Shown one piece after another: positions 1 through 6,660 of a stretch of DNA of 9,817 bases. This DNA is from Thermoproteota archaeon (lineage in GTDB: Archaea; Korarchaeota; Korarchaeia; Korarchaeales; Korarchaeaceae), in NCBI GenBank assembly GCA_003661265.1, contig QMVU01000019.1:1-9817 (forward strand), read 5' to 3'. The position numbers and the translations under genes were made by a program. Each line of letters starts with the position of its first letter. Positions within the stretch are counted from its first letter, which is position 1. The notes below the pieces were generated by a model, which saw nothing but the letters and a program-made list of their open reading frames with translations, made no database searches and was not told the DNA's origin.

Positions 1-2
1 AG

Positions 3-38
3 ATAATTGGAGTCTATAGGGACCTGGTAGGTCTATGA
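3..38 (+). CDS. Possible 3' end of an upstream gene, cut by the window edge
   Basis: One frame stays open from the window edge and ends in a TGA at 36-38, giving the tail IIGVYRDLVGL. This stop overlaps the kae1 ATG in an ATGA arrangement, a common sign of translational coupling in archaeal operons. Only 11 codons are visible and I do not recognise the tail. A second frame (DNWSL, stop at 17-19) is also possible. The claim rests on the overlap alone. Confidence 0.25.
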   Translation: MIGVYRDLVGL

Positions 39-1030
39 TCGCTTTAGGTATAGAAAGTACTGCCCACACGTTTGGAGTAGGCATAGCAGACGACGCAGGA
101 AGAATTCTTGCTAATGTTAACGAGGTATTCCGGACAGAGAAGGGTGGTATGAAACCCCTTGAAGTTACAGAACATCATTATAGGGTAGCGAGAGAGGTCT
201 TACTGCGGGCTGTTGAAGAGGGAGGAGTGGGCTTTAAGGACATAGACTTAGTAGGTTTTTCAAGGGGACCAGGGCTAGGCTCAACCTTGCTTGTGGGGGC
301 AATCGCTGCTAGAACTCTAGCCAAGAAGCTTGATATACCTTTGGTTGGAGTGAATCATGCGATAGCTCATATTGAAATAGGAAGGCTTGTAGCCAGGGCC
401 CAGGATCCTCTAATCGTATTTGTATCGGGTGGAAACACGCAGATTATGGTTAATTCAGGAAGAGCTTTCAGAATAATTGGAGAGACATTAGATATAGGTT
501 TAGGAAATGCTCTTGACAAATTAGGGAGAAGATTGGGTCTCCCCTTCCCATCTGGACGGATCATGGACGATATAAAAGGTGAATGGATCCCCCTACCATA
601 CACCGTAAAGGGCATGGATCTTGCTTTCAGCGGAATTGTAACGGAGGCGATAAGGAGATATGAGAGCGGAACAAAAGTTGAGGATGTTGTGTGGAGTTTT
701 TTAGAAGTTACCTTCGCAATGCTTGTAGAAGCAAGTGAAAGAGCTCTGGCTTATACTAAGAAGAAGGAACTTCTGCTCGTGGGTGGTGTTGCTGCATCTC
801 CGAGACTTAGAGAGAAGATGGAAATTATGTGTGAGGACAGGGGTGTGGAGCTGAAGGTAACTCCACCCGAATACTCTAGAGACAATGGTGCCATGATAGC
901 TTACACTTCAATCCTATGCTATAGAATTCACGGGCCTCTTAAGTTTGAGGAGAGCGGTATAAAACCGAGATGGAGGGCAGATGACGTAGATTGGCCTCTT
1001 CTTCCACTCCCCTCATTGGATGATGCTTAA
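35..1030 (+). CDS. kae1: KEOPS complex subunit Kae1, tRNA N6-threonylcarbamoyladenosine (t6A37) transferase
   Basis: Kae1 transfers the threonylcarbamoyl group from threonylcarbamoyl-AMP to A37 of ANN-decoding tRNAs, as the catalytic subunit of the cytosolic KEOPS complex. The 331 residues match the usual archaeal length with no fused Bud32 kinase. It opens with the ASKHA-fold nucleotide motif (GIESTAHT, residues 5-12). The metal-site pair H108 and H112 lies in GVNHAIAHIEIG, followed by VSGGNTQ (130-136), the DKLGR segment (161-165), VGGVAAS (249-255) and the C-terminal RDNGAMIAY (282-290) with metal ligand D283. In Pyrococcus Kae1, as I recall the structure, a tyrosine just before VSGG also contacts the iron; here that position is F129. 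The ATG may overlap the stop of a gene to the left. Bud32, Cgi121 and Pcc1 are not in this window. The family assignment is firm; the Phe substitution is directly seen. Confidence 0.97.
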   Translation: MIALGIESTAHTFGVGIADDAGRILANVNEVFRTEKGGMKPLEVTEHHYRVAREVLLRAVEEGGVGFKDIDLVGFSRGPGLGSTLLVGAIAARTLAKKLDIPLVGVNHAIAHIEIGRLVARAQDPLIVFVSGGNTQIMVNSGRAFRIIGETLDIGLGNALDKLGRRLGLPFPSGRIMDDIKGEWIPLPYTVKGMDLAFSGIVTEAIRRYESGTKVEDVVWSFLEVTFAMLVEASERALAYTKKKELLLVGGVAASPRLREKMEIMCEDRGVELKVTPPEYSRDNGAMIAYTSILCYRIHGPLKFEESGIKPRWRADDVDWPLLPLPSLDDA

Positions 1031-1086
1031 AAGAATATTACGTATCTAACTAAAATGAGCCATGGGAGTTCAAGATCAGCGAACTT

Positions 1087-1092
1087 GGAGGG
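1087..1092 (+). promoter_or_regulatory. Shine-Dalgarno site that fixes a TTG start for the cytidylate-kinase-like gene
   Basis: GGAGGG lies seven bases before the TTG at 1100. The P-loop begins only six residues after this TTG and the reading frame has no better ATG, so the site decides the start. Confidence 0.75.
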
Positions 1093-1099
1093 AATATAA

Positions 1100-1678
1100 T
1101 TGAAGATATGCATCTCTGGCTTTACCGGGAGTGGTAAGAGTACTCTTGGAAGGAAGCTTGCTAAATACTATAACATTCCCTACTATTCTGGAGGGGACGC
1201 TCTGAAAAGGATCATCTCAGGCAATGAAAAGGTAGGAGACGTTGGCTGGTGGGAGCGAGATGTTGGAGCAATAGCAATGAAGATGAGGAAGGAAGATCCT
1301 TCCTTCGATAGGAAAGTAGATGAGGAGCTTATCAGAATAGCTGAGAGAGAAAGAGACGTCGTCCTTGACTCGTGGACTATGCCATATCTATTGAAAGCTG
1401 AGGACAAGGTGGCTATCTTCCTAAAGGCGGATATTGAGGAGCGGGCTAAAAGAGTTATGAGAAGAGATGGTATTTCGTTTGAGGAAGCTGTTAAGAGGAT
1501 AAAGTTGAAGGATAGCGAATCTATAGAAATATATGAAGCTATATACGGTTTCAAGCTTGGCGAGGATTTATCTCCATTTCACTTAGTGCTAGATAACACG
1601 AGGCTTGAGGCTAAACAGACTTTTGATATAGTCCTCTCATTTATAGAGGCTTGGTTCCAGAGGAAATTTCGTAAATAG
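1100..1678 (+). CDS. cmk: Cytidylate-kinase-like P-loop nucleotide kinase (archaeal CMK family), altered NMP-binding motif
   Basis: Members of this family phosphorylate CMP or dCMP with ATP (EC 2.7.4.25) in the cytosol. The 192 residues match the short archaeal form. The Walker A loop is GFTGSGKST (7-15). The region around IPYYSGGDALKR (26-37), the DGISFEEAVKR segment (123-133) and the C-terminal HLVLDNTR (161-168) line up with archaeal Cmk from memory. The notable difference is VVLDSWTMP (87-95), where typical archaeal Cmk has roughly VLE(G/S)RLAGW, so the arginine expected to touch the CMP phosphate is absent. The gene may therefore be a Cmk-like paralogue with another substrate. It starts at TTG with a strong Shine-Dalgarno site, 69 bases after kae1 on the same strand. 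Kinase fold: very likely. CMP specificity: uncertain. Confidence 0.85.
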   Translation: MKICISGFTGSGKSTLGRKLAKYYNIPYYSGGDALKRIISGNEKVGDVGWWERDVGAIAMKMRKEDPSFDRKVDEELIRIAERERDVVLDSWTMPYLLKAEDKVAIFLKADIEERAKRVMRRDGISFEEAVKRIKLKDSESIEIYEAIYGFKLGEDLSPFHLVLDNTRLEAKQTFDIVLSFIEAWFQRKFRK

Positions 1679-1729
1679 AGAGAGCATAGTTTAAGGCATT
1701 CTAATCAACACAAGACCTTGGGTGGGGAT

Positions 1730-2410
1730 ATGAGGCTAACTCGAAGCCAAATTGCTAGGTTTATAGATCATACGAAGTTAAGTCCCCAAGCAACTCCAGA
1801 GGACATTAAAAAGCTGGTCGACGAGGCAAAGAAGTATGGTTTTTATTCAGTTTGTGTTAGCCCGTTTTACGTTCCCTTGGCCAAGCGCTTGCTTGAGAAC
1901 ACTCAGATAAAGGTATGTGCAACGGTCGGTTTTCCCTTAGGATCAACTTATAGCGAGGTTAAGGCTTTTGAAGCAGAAATAGCTGCTACAGAGGGAGCTG
2001 ACGAGGTTGACATGGTCATAAACATTGGAGCTCTGAAAGCTGGAGATTATAAGGTTGTCAGAGATGATGTTAGAGCTGTAGTTGATGCATTTAGATCTGT
2101 TAGACCTGAAGGCATTGTTAAGGTAATTTTAGAGACTGGTCTTCTAACAAAAGAGGAGATTGTGATTGGCTGTAAGTTAGTGGAAGAAGCTGGCGCTGAT
2201 TTCGTCAAGACTTGCACTGGCTTCGGTCCTAGAGGAGCTACAGTTGAGGACATCAGGATAATGAAGGAAGCGATTGGTGGTAGGCTAGGTATAAAGGCTG
2301 CTGGAGGAATAAGAACATATGAGCAGGCTATTGCAATGATAGAGGCAGGAGCTACTCGTATTGGAACTAGTTCTGGTGTAAGTATAGTGTTAGGGGCTCC
2401 TGAAGGATAA
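1730..2410 (+). CDS. deoC: Deoxyribose-phosphate aldolase
   Basis: DeoC cleaves 2-deoxyribose 5-phosphate to glyceraldehyde 3-phosphate and acetaldehyde (EC 4.1.2.4), the last step of deoxynucleoside breakdown. It is a class I aldolase with a TIM barrel. With the ATG at 1730 the protein has 226 residues, a normal length. Visible family residues are FIDHTKL (11-17), C42 in YSVCVSPFYV, D94 in DEVDMV, the Schiff-base lysine K160 in FVKTCTGFG, the second active-site lysine K189 in IKAAGGIRT, and the phosphate loop GTSSG (212-216). The Schiff-base motif has Cys162 where most DeoC have Ser (KTSTGF). A TTG at 1718 would add four residues, but GGTGGGG at 1721-1727 sits just upstream of the ATG, so I prefer 1730. 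It lies 51 bases downstream of the kinase gene on the same strand and may share its transcript. Confidence 0.96.
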   Translation: MRLTRSQIARFIDHTKLSPQATPEDIKKLVDEAKKYGFYSVCVSPFYVPLAKRLLENTQIKVCATVGFPLGSTYSEVKAFEAEIAATEGADEVDMVINIGALKAGDYKVVRDDVRAVVDAFRSVRPEGIVKVILETGLLTKEEIVIGCKLVEEAGADFVKTCTGFGPRGATVEDIRIMKEAIGGRLGIKAAGGIRTYEQAIAMIEAGATRIGTSSGVSIVLGAPEG

Positions 2411-2435
2411 GAGCAGACATAGTGCCTGAGCCATC

Positions 2436-2442
2436 TTTATTA
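2436..2442 (+). promoter_or_regulatory. Candidate TATA box for the MoxR/VWA pair
   Basis: TTTATTA lies in the short gap after deoC. A start site about 26 bases downstream would fall near 2465, leaving a leader of roughly 25 bases before the ATG at 2490 and arguing against the TTG at 2463 as the start. Confidence 0.45.
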
Positions 2443-2489
2443 CCCCCCTATGAAAGGTATGATTGAAGAGACACGGAAGGGTAGGTAAC

Positions 2490-3386
2490 ATGGACATAGA
2501 CGAGGAAGTGCAAGAGATTAAAGAGAGATATGGTATAGTGGGAAGAGATTCGGAGATAAGGAAGATACTCATGGCTATTAAAGCTGGAAAACACGTCCTT
2601 TTGGAAGGGTCCGTTGGGATAGGCAAAACGCTCCTCGCAAGATCGATCGCAGAATACTTGAATAGAGGCTTTATCCGCGTAGATGGAGATGAGAGGCTTA
2701 CAGAAAGTAAGCTTATTGGTTACTGGGATCCTCCGATGGTAATAAACAAGGGATATGTGAAGGAGGCTTTCATCGAGGGTCCTCTGACAAAAGCTGCCCT
2801 ATCTGGAAGCGTTTTATTCATCAATGAATTAAACAGGCTCTCTGAATCAGCTCAAAATGCTCTTCTTCCGGTCATGGACGAAGGGATCATCTCAATCCCC
2901 CACTTCGGCACCCTTAAGGCCAAGAAGGAGTTCATCATAATAGCTACCCAAAATCCAGAAGAAAGCATTGGAGTTACTCGACTCTCAGAGGCTCTCAAGG
3001 ATAGATTTGTCCTAGTAAAGCTGGATTATCAGTCAGAAGAGGAGGAAAAGGAGATAGTTAGACAGAAAGCTGGTGTAGAGAAAGAGGAGATAGTCTCCTA
3101 TAGCGTTAAGATAGTGAGGGAGACCAGAGAGGATCCTAATATCAGAAGAGGAGCTTCCGTGAGAGCAGCAATAGACATGGCCTTACTGGCAAAGGCGTAT
3201 GGGAGAGATTTATCCTTCGAGGATTGGCTGGAAATAGCGCTCATGATCCTCCCTGAGAGAATAGACATTAGAGAGGACCTAAAATCTAAGAAAGAGGAGA
3301 TTATCAAAAGAATTGTAGAGAAAGTTCTTGGCGAGGAAGTCGTAAAGGAAAATTTCCTATTCCTGAGGGGCCAAGGGCCCCGATGA
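2490..3386 (+). CDS. MoxR-family AAA+ ATPase
   Basis: MoxR-type AAA+ proteins are ATP-driven remodelling or chaperone-like machines that usually work with a VWA-domain partner, for example in metal insertion or complex maturation. From the ATG at 2490 the protein has 298 residues. Walker A is GSVGIGKT (40-47) and Walker B is VLFINELNR (108-116), with NE in place of DE, which also occurs in MoxR relatives. The sensor-1 region is IIATQNPEE (150-158), the probable arginine finger is R172 in EALKDRF, and RRGAS (219-223) begins the C-terminal lid helix with sensor 2. A TTG at 2463 would add nine residues; the ATG is preferred because of GGTAGGT just upstream and the placement of the candidate TATA box. 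The last four bases overlap the next gene (ATGA), so the two are very probably cotranslated. The client is unknown; nothing nearby names a metalloenzyme target. Confidence 0.92.
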   Translation: MDIDEEVQEIKERYGIVGRDSEIRKILMAIKAGKHVLLEGSVGIGKTLLARSIAEYLNRGFIRVDGDERLTESKLIGYWDPPMVINKGYVKEAFIEGPLTKAALSGSVLFINELNRLSESAQNALLPVMDEGIISIPHFGTLKAKKEFIIIATQNPEESIGVTRLSEALKDRFVLVKLDYQSEEEEKEIVRQKAGVEKEEIVSYSVKIVRETREDPNIRRGASVRAAIDMALLAKAYGRDLSFEDWLEIALMILPERIDIREDLKSKKEEIIKRIVEKVLGEEVVKENFLFLRGQGPR

Positions 3387-4384
3387 CATTTAACGGAGAG
3401 AGCCTTTCCAGAGAGGAATATGAGCTTTTAAACGAGCTTGAGGCCTTGGAGTATGATGATATCTTTCAATTATCCTTAAATGCCATTCTAAAAGGAGATT
3501 TAGATCTTCTGATGCTTATAGCTAAATTTAACTGGATAGTTGTCTCTAGAGCACTCTCTCAAACTCCTATTGAAAGCATAGCTCCACAACTGGAATTAGA
3601 TCCTGTAAAGGCTGTGATATTGTACCGCTCTACAAGGTGGGGCATAAATGAACCCATGAGGAAAGTTTTCAGAAGAGTGGTTGCAAAAGCTGTCATGAGA
3701 GGAGGAAAGAGGATAGTCTCCCATGTCCGCGGGAAGTCAATTAAGGTAAGGAAGCGTTATGAACCTGGAGATGACTTTGATGTAGAGGAAACTATAGAGA
3801 GACTTCTCGAGAGTGTGTGTCCTCCAAGACTAGTTACTTATGATCATATCGTAGGAATAGGGAGGATGGAAAGAAAAACGAAGGCTATTATAATCCTAGA
3901 CACGAGCGGTTCTATGAGCGGTGAAAAGATAGCTCATGCTGCTATATCTGCATCGGTAGCAGCACACCTCCTTCGAGGAGGAGAGCTCTGTCTTATCATG
4001 TTTAACAGCGATGCGTATGCCCACAGAGCCTCTAGCCCAGTCGAGGTGACTAAACTCATTGAAGAGGTCTTAGACGTCGTCCCTATAGGCTATACCAACA
4101 TAAGGAGAGCTTTGGAGCTGGCAAAGAGAGAAGGTGAGAGGATAAGAGGAGAATACGTTTATCTACTTATAACAGACGGAAATTACAATGTTGGAGGAGA
4201 TCCTAGGGAGATAGCTGCTAGCATGAGAAGACTGAACGTTATATTTGCTCCTGGATCCTTAGGAAGCTCTAGAGGGCGTAAAATTTGTGAAGACCTTGCT
4301 AGATTAGGAAATGGAAGATTTGTCCAGCTCAGGAGCTACTCTGAAATTCCATACATTGTACCAGAGCTTCTTCGGACTAAGTAA
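3383..4384 (+). CDS. VWA-domain protein, CoxE/ViaA-like partner of the MoxR ATPase
   Basis: This 333-residue protein has an N-terminal helical, charged region (about 1-160) and a C-terminal von Willebrand factor A domain (about 166-333). The metal-ion-dependent adhesion site is complete: DTSGS at 173-177, T238 in GYTNI, and D265 in LLITDGNYN. No signal peptide or membrane segment is seen, so it should be cytosolic. The basic stretch around 94-126 followed by DFDVEETIERLL (131-142) recalls CoxE-type and related VWA proteins encoded beside MoxR ATPases. Its ATG overlaps the MoxR stop by four bases, which strongly suggests the two proteins act as a pair, as in RavA-ViaA or CoxD-CoxE. Automatic annotation sometimes labels such proteins magnesium-chelatase subunit D, but nothing here supports tetrapyrrole synthesis. 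The target of the pair is unknown. Confidence 0.9.
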   Translation: MTFNGESLSREEYELLNELEALEYDDIFQLSLNAILKGDLDLLMLIAKFNWIVVSRALSQTPIESIAPQLELDPVKAVILYRSTRWGINEPMRKVFRRVVAKAVMRGGKRIVSHVRGKSIKVRKRYEPGDDFDVEETIERLLESVCPPRLVTYDHIVGIGRMERKTKAIIILDTSGSMSGEKIAHAAISASVAAHLLRGGELCLIMFNSDAYAHRASSPVEVTKLIEEVLDVVPIGYTNIRRALELAKREGERIRGEYVYLLITDGNYNVGGDPREIAASMRRLNVIFAPGSLGSSRGRKICEDLARLGNGRFVQLRSYSEIPYIVPELLRTK

Positions 4385-4387
4385 AGG

Positions 4388-4397
4388 AATAAAAATA
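4388..4397 (+). promoter_or_regulatory. TATA box for tRNA-Leu
   Basis: AATAAAAATA is centred about 29 bases before the tRNA 5' end, close to the normal archaeal distance. It begins four bases after the VWA stop codon. Confidence 0.55.
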
Positions 4398-4421
4398 GGA
4401 AAGACCTTCTAAAAGAAATTG

Positions 4422-4507
4422 GCGGGGGTAGCCAAGCTAGGTCCAAGGCGCCAGCCTTAGGAGCTGGTGGGCGTAGGCCCGCGCGGGTTCAAATCCCGCC
4501 CCCCGCA
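4422..4507 (+). tRNA. tRNA-Leu, anticodon UAG
   Basis: The acceptor strands GCGGGGG (4422-4428) and CCCCCGC (4500-4506) pair fully, with discriminator A4507. The D stem is GCC/GGC and the anticodon stem is CCAGC/GCTGG with loop CTTAGGA, giving anticodon TAG (4458-4460), which reads CUA. A long variable arm (4468-4482) with a GGGC/GCCC hairpin marks a class II tRNA, as expected for Leu. The T arm GCGGG-TTCAAAT-CCCGC is perfect. There is no intron, and no CCA is encoded (TTA follows). Confidence 0.96.
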
Positions 4508-4561
4508 TTACAGATTTACCATATCCTGTTGGTCTAATCGATCTAAAAATTGACATTTGTG

Positions 4562-4571
4562 TTTTTAATTT
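4562..4571 (+). promoter_or_regulatory. Candidate TATA box for the M1 peptidase gene
   Basis: TTTTTAATTT is centred about 32 bases before the TTG at 4599. A start 26-30 bases downstream falls at 4593-4597, so the transcript would be leaderless or nearly so, which fits the absence of a Shine-Dalgarno site before this TTG. The T5 run at 4562-4566 could also end transcription of tRNA-Leu. Confidence 0.5.
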
Positions 4572-4598
4572 CCCTAGGTCGCCCTTTCCTCAAGTACC

Positions 4599-6431
4599 TT
4601 GAGCATCCGTATACTAAGGTTCACTTATCTCCAACTGCTGTGCTTAATGGTGCTAGTGTTAGTACCCACCTTAGCCTTACAAACTAAAGGTCAAAACATA
4701 GCAGAAAAGCCAGAATATTGGATTGATCTTTTTTTAAACTACGAATTAGCAATTCTAGAGGTAAATCAGTCTGTACTGCTTAATTTGCCAAGTGAAGTTA
4801 GGGACATCCGTTTTAAGGTCTATCCAAATGCCTTCCGTCCCCAGGGATGGATAAATATAGGAAGCGTTAGCGTCGAAGGTATCCCTGTCGAAAACTTCAG
4901 GTTCACTGAAGTAGATAATACAACGCTGGTGATCCCTCTTCCAGAAAATCTTCCCAATAAGGAGAGGATCAGAGTCAACCTAAGCTATTCTGTCAAGGTT
5001 CCCGAGATAGAGGACAGGTTTGGACGCTACGACAACATAATGGCTCTGGGAAACTGGTTTCCTATCCTTGCAGTTTTTGAGGGCGGAAGATGGGTAACTC
5101 ATCCATATGCCTTTATCGGGGAGTCTTTTTACAGTCAATGTGCCAATTTTACTGTTACAATAAGAACTAAGGCTAACTTAGTCATAGCAGCTACTGGATT
5201 CCTCGTCAAACAACAGAAAATCGGGGAGATAACCTTTCAGACTTGGAAAGCTAGCAATGTAAGGGATTTCGCGATAACCATCAGCCCTGATTATAAGGTC
5301 TATGAAACTAAGTGGGAAAATGTTACAGTATACTCCTATTATGTCCCAGAGCATGAGGTGTTTGGGGTTTTTGCTGCGGAGATAGCATCAAGATGTTTGG
5401 AGATATTTAGCAAAAAATTCGGGAGATACCCCTACCCAGAATTTAGAGTAGTTGAGGTTCACAGCTGGTTTGGTGGGATGGAATATCCGACTATTATATT
5501 CATATCGTCTGACCTATACTCCGGTGAAGTGGAGGACTCCTATGCTTGGAGCCTTCTCCAACTAGTTATAGCTCATGAAGTCGCTCATCAGTGGTGGTAT
5601 GGCGTTATTGGTAATGACCAGTATGAGAATCCATGGCTCGATGAAGCCCTGACAGAATACTCGGGGATGCTCTACTTTAAGTTCGTTTACGGCGACAGAG
5701 AATTTCAGAGGATGTTCAACGAATACGTTGCCAATGATTATTACAAGTACGTTGCAGAGAAAGGAGATTATCCTATAGCCACCTCTGTAGCCAATTTTAC
5801 AAATCCAGAAGCATATAACGCCATAGTCTACAGCAAAGGTGCCATGGTTTTTCGTCTACTCAACTACTTGATGGGAGACGAGGCTTTCTTTAGAGGACTC
5901 AGGCTCTACTATGAGCAAAATAGATTTGGCATAACCAAGCCCAAGGATCTCATAGACGCTTTCGAAGCAAGTTCCGGGCAGCAGCTTGACTGGTTCTTTA
6001 ACAGATGGGTTTTTAACAGTGGAACGCCTTCCTATGAGATTATAGATGTTATAACGAGTAAATCTGGAAGAAACTATGCTGTAAAAGTTATTTTGAAGCA
6101 AGAGGTCTCGAGAGGAGAGCCTTTTTGTCTTCCTGTAGTTCTAAAATTTGTGTGTAAAGACGGCCTAAACGTCTCATTTTGTGAGCTGATAAACAGTACA
6201 ATATCCGAACTAGAATTCTATCTCCCTTGTGAACCTATTCAAGTACTTGTGGATCCAGAGGATGTGATTCCAGGGAAAGATCAAGGGTGGATTAAACCTA
6301 AGAGTCCAAGAAGAGGTAGACTTTTTGTACTTTCTTACGATTTCATGGCGTTCTTCCTTTTTTTAATTCCCATAACAGCCTTTTTTATTTATAAAAAGTG
6401 TCTGAGGGGAAAAGAAAGAGATAGTTGCTAG
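4599..6431 (+). CDS. Membrane-anchored extracellular M1-family zinc metallopeptidase (aminopeptidase N-like)
   Basis: M1 enzymes remove N-terminal residues from peptides using one zinc ion. The zinc site is HEVAH (326-330) plus E349, the exact HExxH-x18-E spacing, with E327 as general base. The exopeptidase motif is GGMEY (292-296), the variant common in exported M1 proteins in place of GAMEN. Y411 in VYSKGAMVF is the probable transition-state tyrosine. Residues 1-27 form a signal peptide or anchor (R4, R7, then a hydrophobic run), and residues about 582-598 form a C-terminal membrane helix with basic tail KKCLRGKER. Eight N-x-S/T sequons and several cysteines lie between, as expected for a glycosylated surface protein. 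At 610 residues it has the catalytic part and a short beta region but lacks the large helical C-terminal domain of PepN. The start is TTG; a stop codon at 4575 bounds the frame, and ATG 4647 would cut into the hydrophobic segment. It probably feeds peptide uptake or envelope turnover. Confidence 0.93.
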   Translation: MSIRILRFTYLQLLCLMVLVLVPTLALQTKGQNIAEKPEYWIDLFLNYELAILEVNQSVLLNLPSEVRDIRFKVYPNAFRPQGWINIGSVSVEGIPVENFRFTEVDNTTLVIPLPENLPNKERIRVNLSYSVKVPEIEDRFGRYDNIMALGNWFPILAVFEGGRWVTHPYAFIGESFYSQCANFTVTIRTKANLVIAATGFLVKQQKIGEITFQTWKASNVRDFAITISPDYKVYETKWENVTVYSYYVPEHEVFGVFAAEIASRCLEIFSKKFGRYPYPEFRVVEVHSWFGGMEYPTIIFISSDLYSGEVEDSYAWSLLQLVIAHEVAHQWWYGVIGNDQYENPWLDEALTEYSGMLYFKFVYGDREFQRMFNEYVANDYYKYVAEKGDYPIATSVANFTNPEAYNAIVYSKGAMVFRLLNYLMGDEAFFRGLRLYYEQNRFGITKPKDLIDAFEASSGQQLDWFFNRWVFNSGTPSYEIIDVITSKSGRNYAVKVILKQEVSRGEPFCLPVVLKFVCKDGLNVSFCELINSTISELEFYLPCEPIQVLVDPEDVIPGKDQGWIKPKSPRRGRLFVLSYDFMAFFLFLIPITAFFIYKKCLRGKERDSC

Positions 6432-6483
6432 ATCATCTTTGAAAGATCTCTTGACCTTAAGGAAAATCTCTTGCTCCTCTTGC

Positions 6484-6489
6484 AAAAAA
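6484..6489 (-). terminator. T-run terminator for tRNA-Gly
   Basis: On the minus strand this is a run of six T, 43 bases after the tRNA-Gly 3' end. Archaeal RNA polymerase commonly stops at such runs without a hairpin. Confidence 0.4.
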
Positions 6490-6510
6490 TACTAACTACT
6501 AGATTGTAAC

Positions 6511-6516
6511 TTTTTT
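6511..6516 (+). terminator. T-run terminator for the M1 peptidase gene
   Basis: Six T on the plus strand, 80 bases after the peptidase stop codon and before the convergent tRNA-Gly gene. Together with the opposite T-run at 6484-6489 it separates two convergent units. Confidence 0.4.
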
Positions 6517-6531
6517 GGAAGGAATAAGAAA

Positions 6532-6605
6532 TGCGGCCGCCGGGATTTGAACCCGGGTCTGGGGCTCGGGAGGCCCCCATCCTATCCAGGCTGGACTACG
6601 GCCGC
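6532..6605 (-). tRNA. tRNA-Gly, anticodon CCC
   Basis: Read on the minus strand, the acceptor strands GCGGCCG and CGGCCGC pair fully and the discriminator is A. The D stem is GTCC/GGAT, the anticodon stem GGGGC/GCCCC with loop CTCCCGA, so the anticodon is CCC (plus positions 6568-6570), reading GGG. The T arm is CCGGG-TTCAAAT-CCCGG. The GCGGCCG acceptor is typical of archaeal tRNA-Gly. There is no intron and no encoded CCA. Confidence 0.95.
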
Positions 6606-6630
6606 TCAGAGATTACACACCAGCTACCAC

Positions 6631-6640
6631 TTAATAAAAA
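6631..6640 (-). promoter_or_regulatory. TATA box for tRNA-Gly, doubling as T-run after tRNA-Lys
   Basis: On the minus strand this reads TTTTTATTAA, centred about 30 bases before the tRNA-Gly 5' end. Its five leading T lie 20-25 bases past the tRNA-Lys 3' end, so the element could also stop that transcript. Confidence 0.5.
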
Positions 6641-6660
6641 TTGGCAATGAAGGTGAGAGG

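Noticed and set aside
1183..1554. A 123-codon minus-strand open frame opposite the kinase gene
   Set aside because: Shadow of a well-supported plus-strand gene; Ser-rich translation without a domain.
2463..2489. TTG start nine codons upstream for the MoxR gene
   Set aside because: The candidate TATA box predicts RNA starting at about this point, and an ATG with a Shine-Dalgarno-like GGTAGGT lies just inside; the nine residues add nothing to the domain.
3454..3513. Possible C/D box guide RNA (ATGATGA followed by CTGA about 55 bases later)
   Set aside because: The boxes lie inside the VWA coding region, with no clear C' and D' pair of proper spacing; matches this short are expected by chance.
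3383..4384. Magnesium-chelatase subunit D reading of the MoxR/VWA pair
   Set aside because: The VWA protein lacks the AAA and acidic linker regions of BchD/ChlD, and no tetrapyrrole or cobalamin gene is nearby.
6431..6450. Small hairpin after the M1 stop codon (ATCT/AGAT, loop TTGAA)
   Set aside because: Only four A/T-rich base pairs and no T-run directly after it; the T6 run at 6511-6516 is a better terminator candidate.
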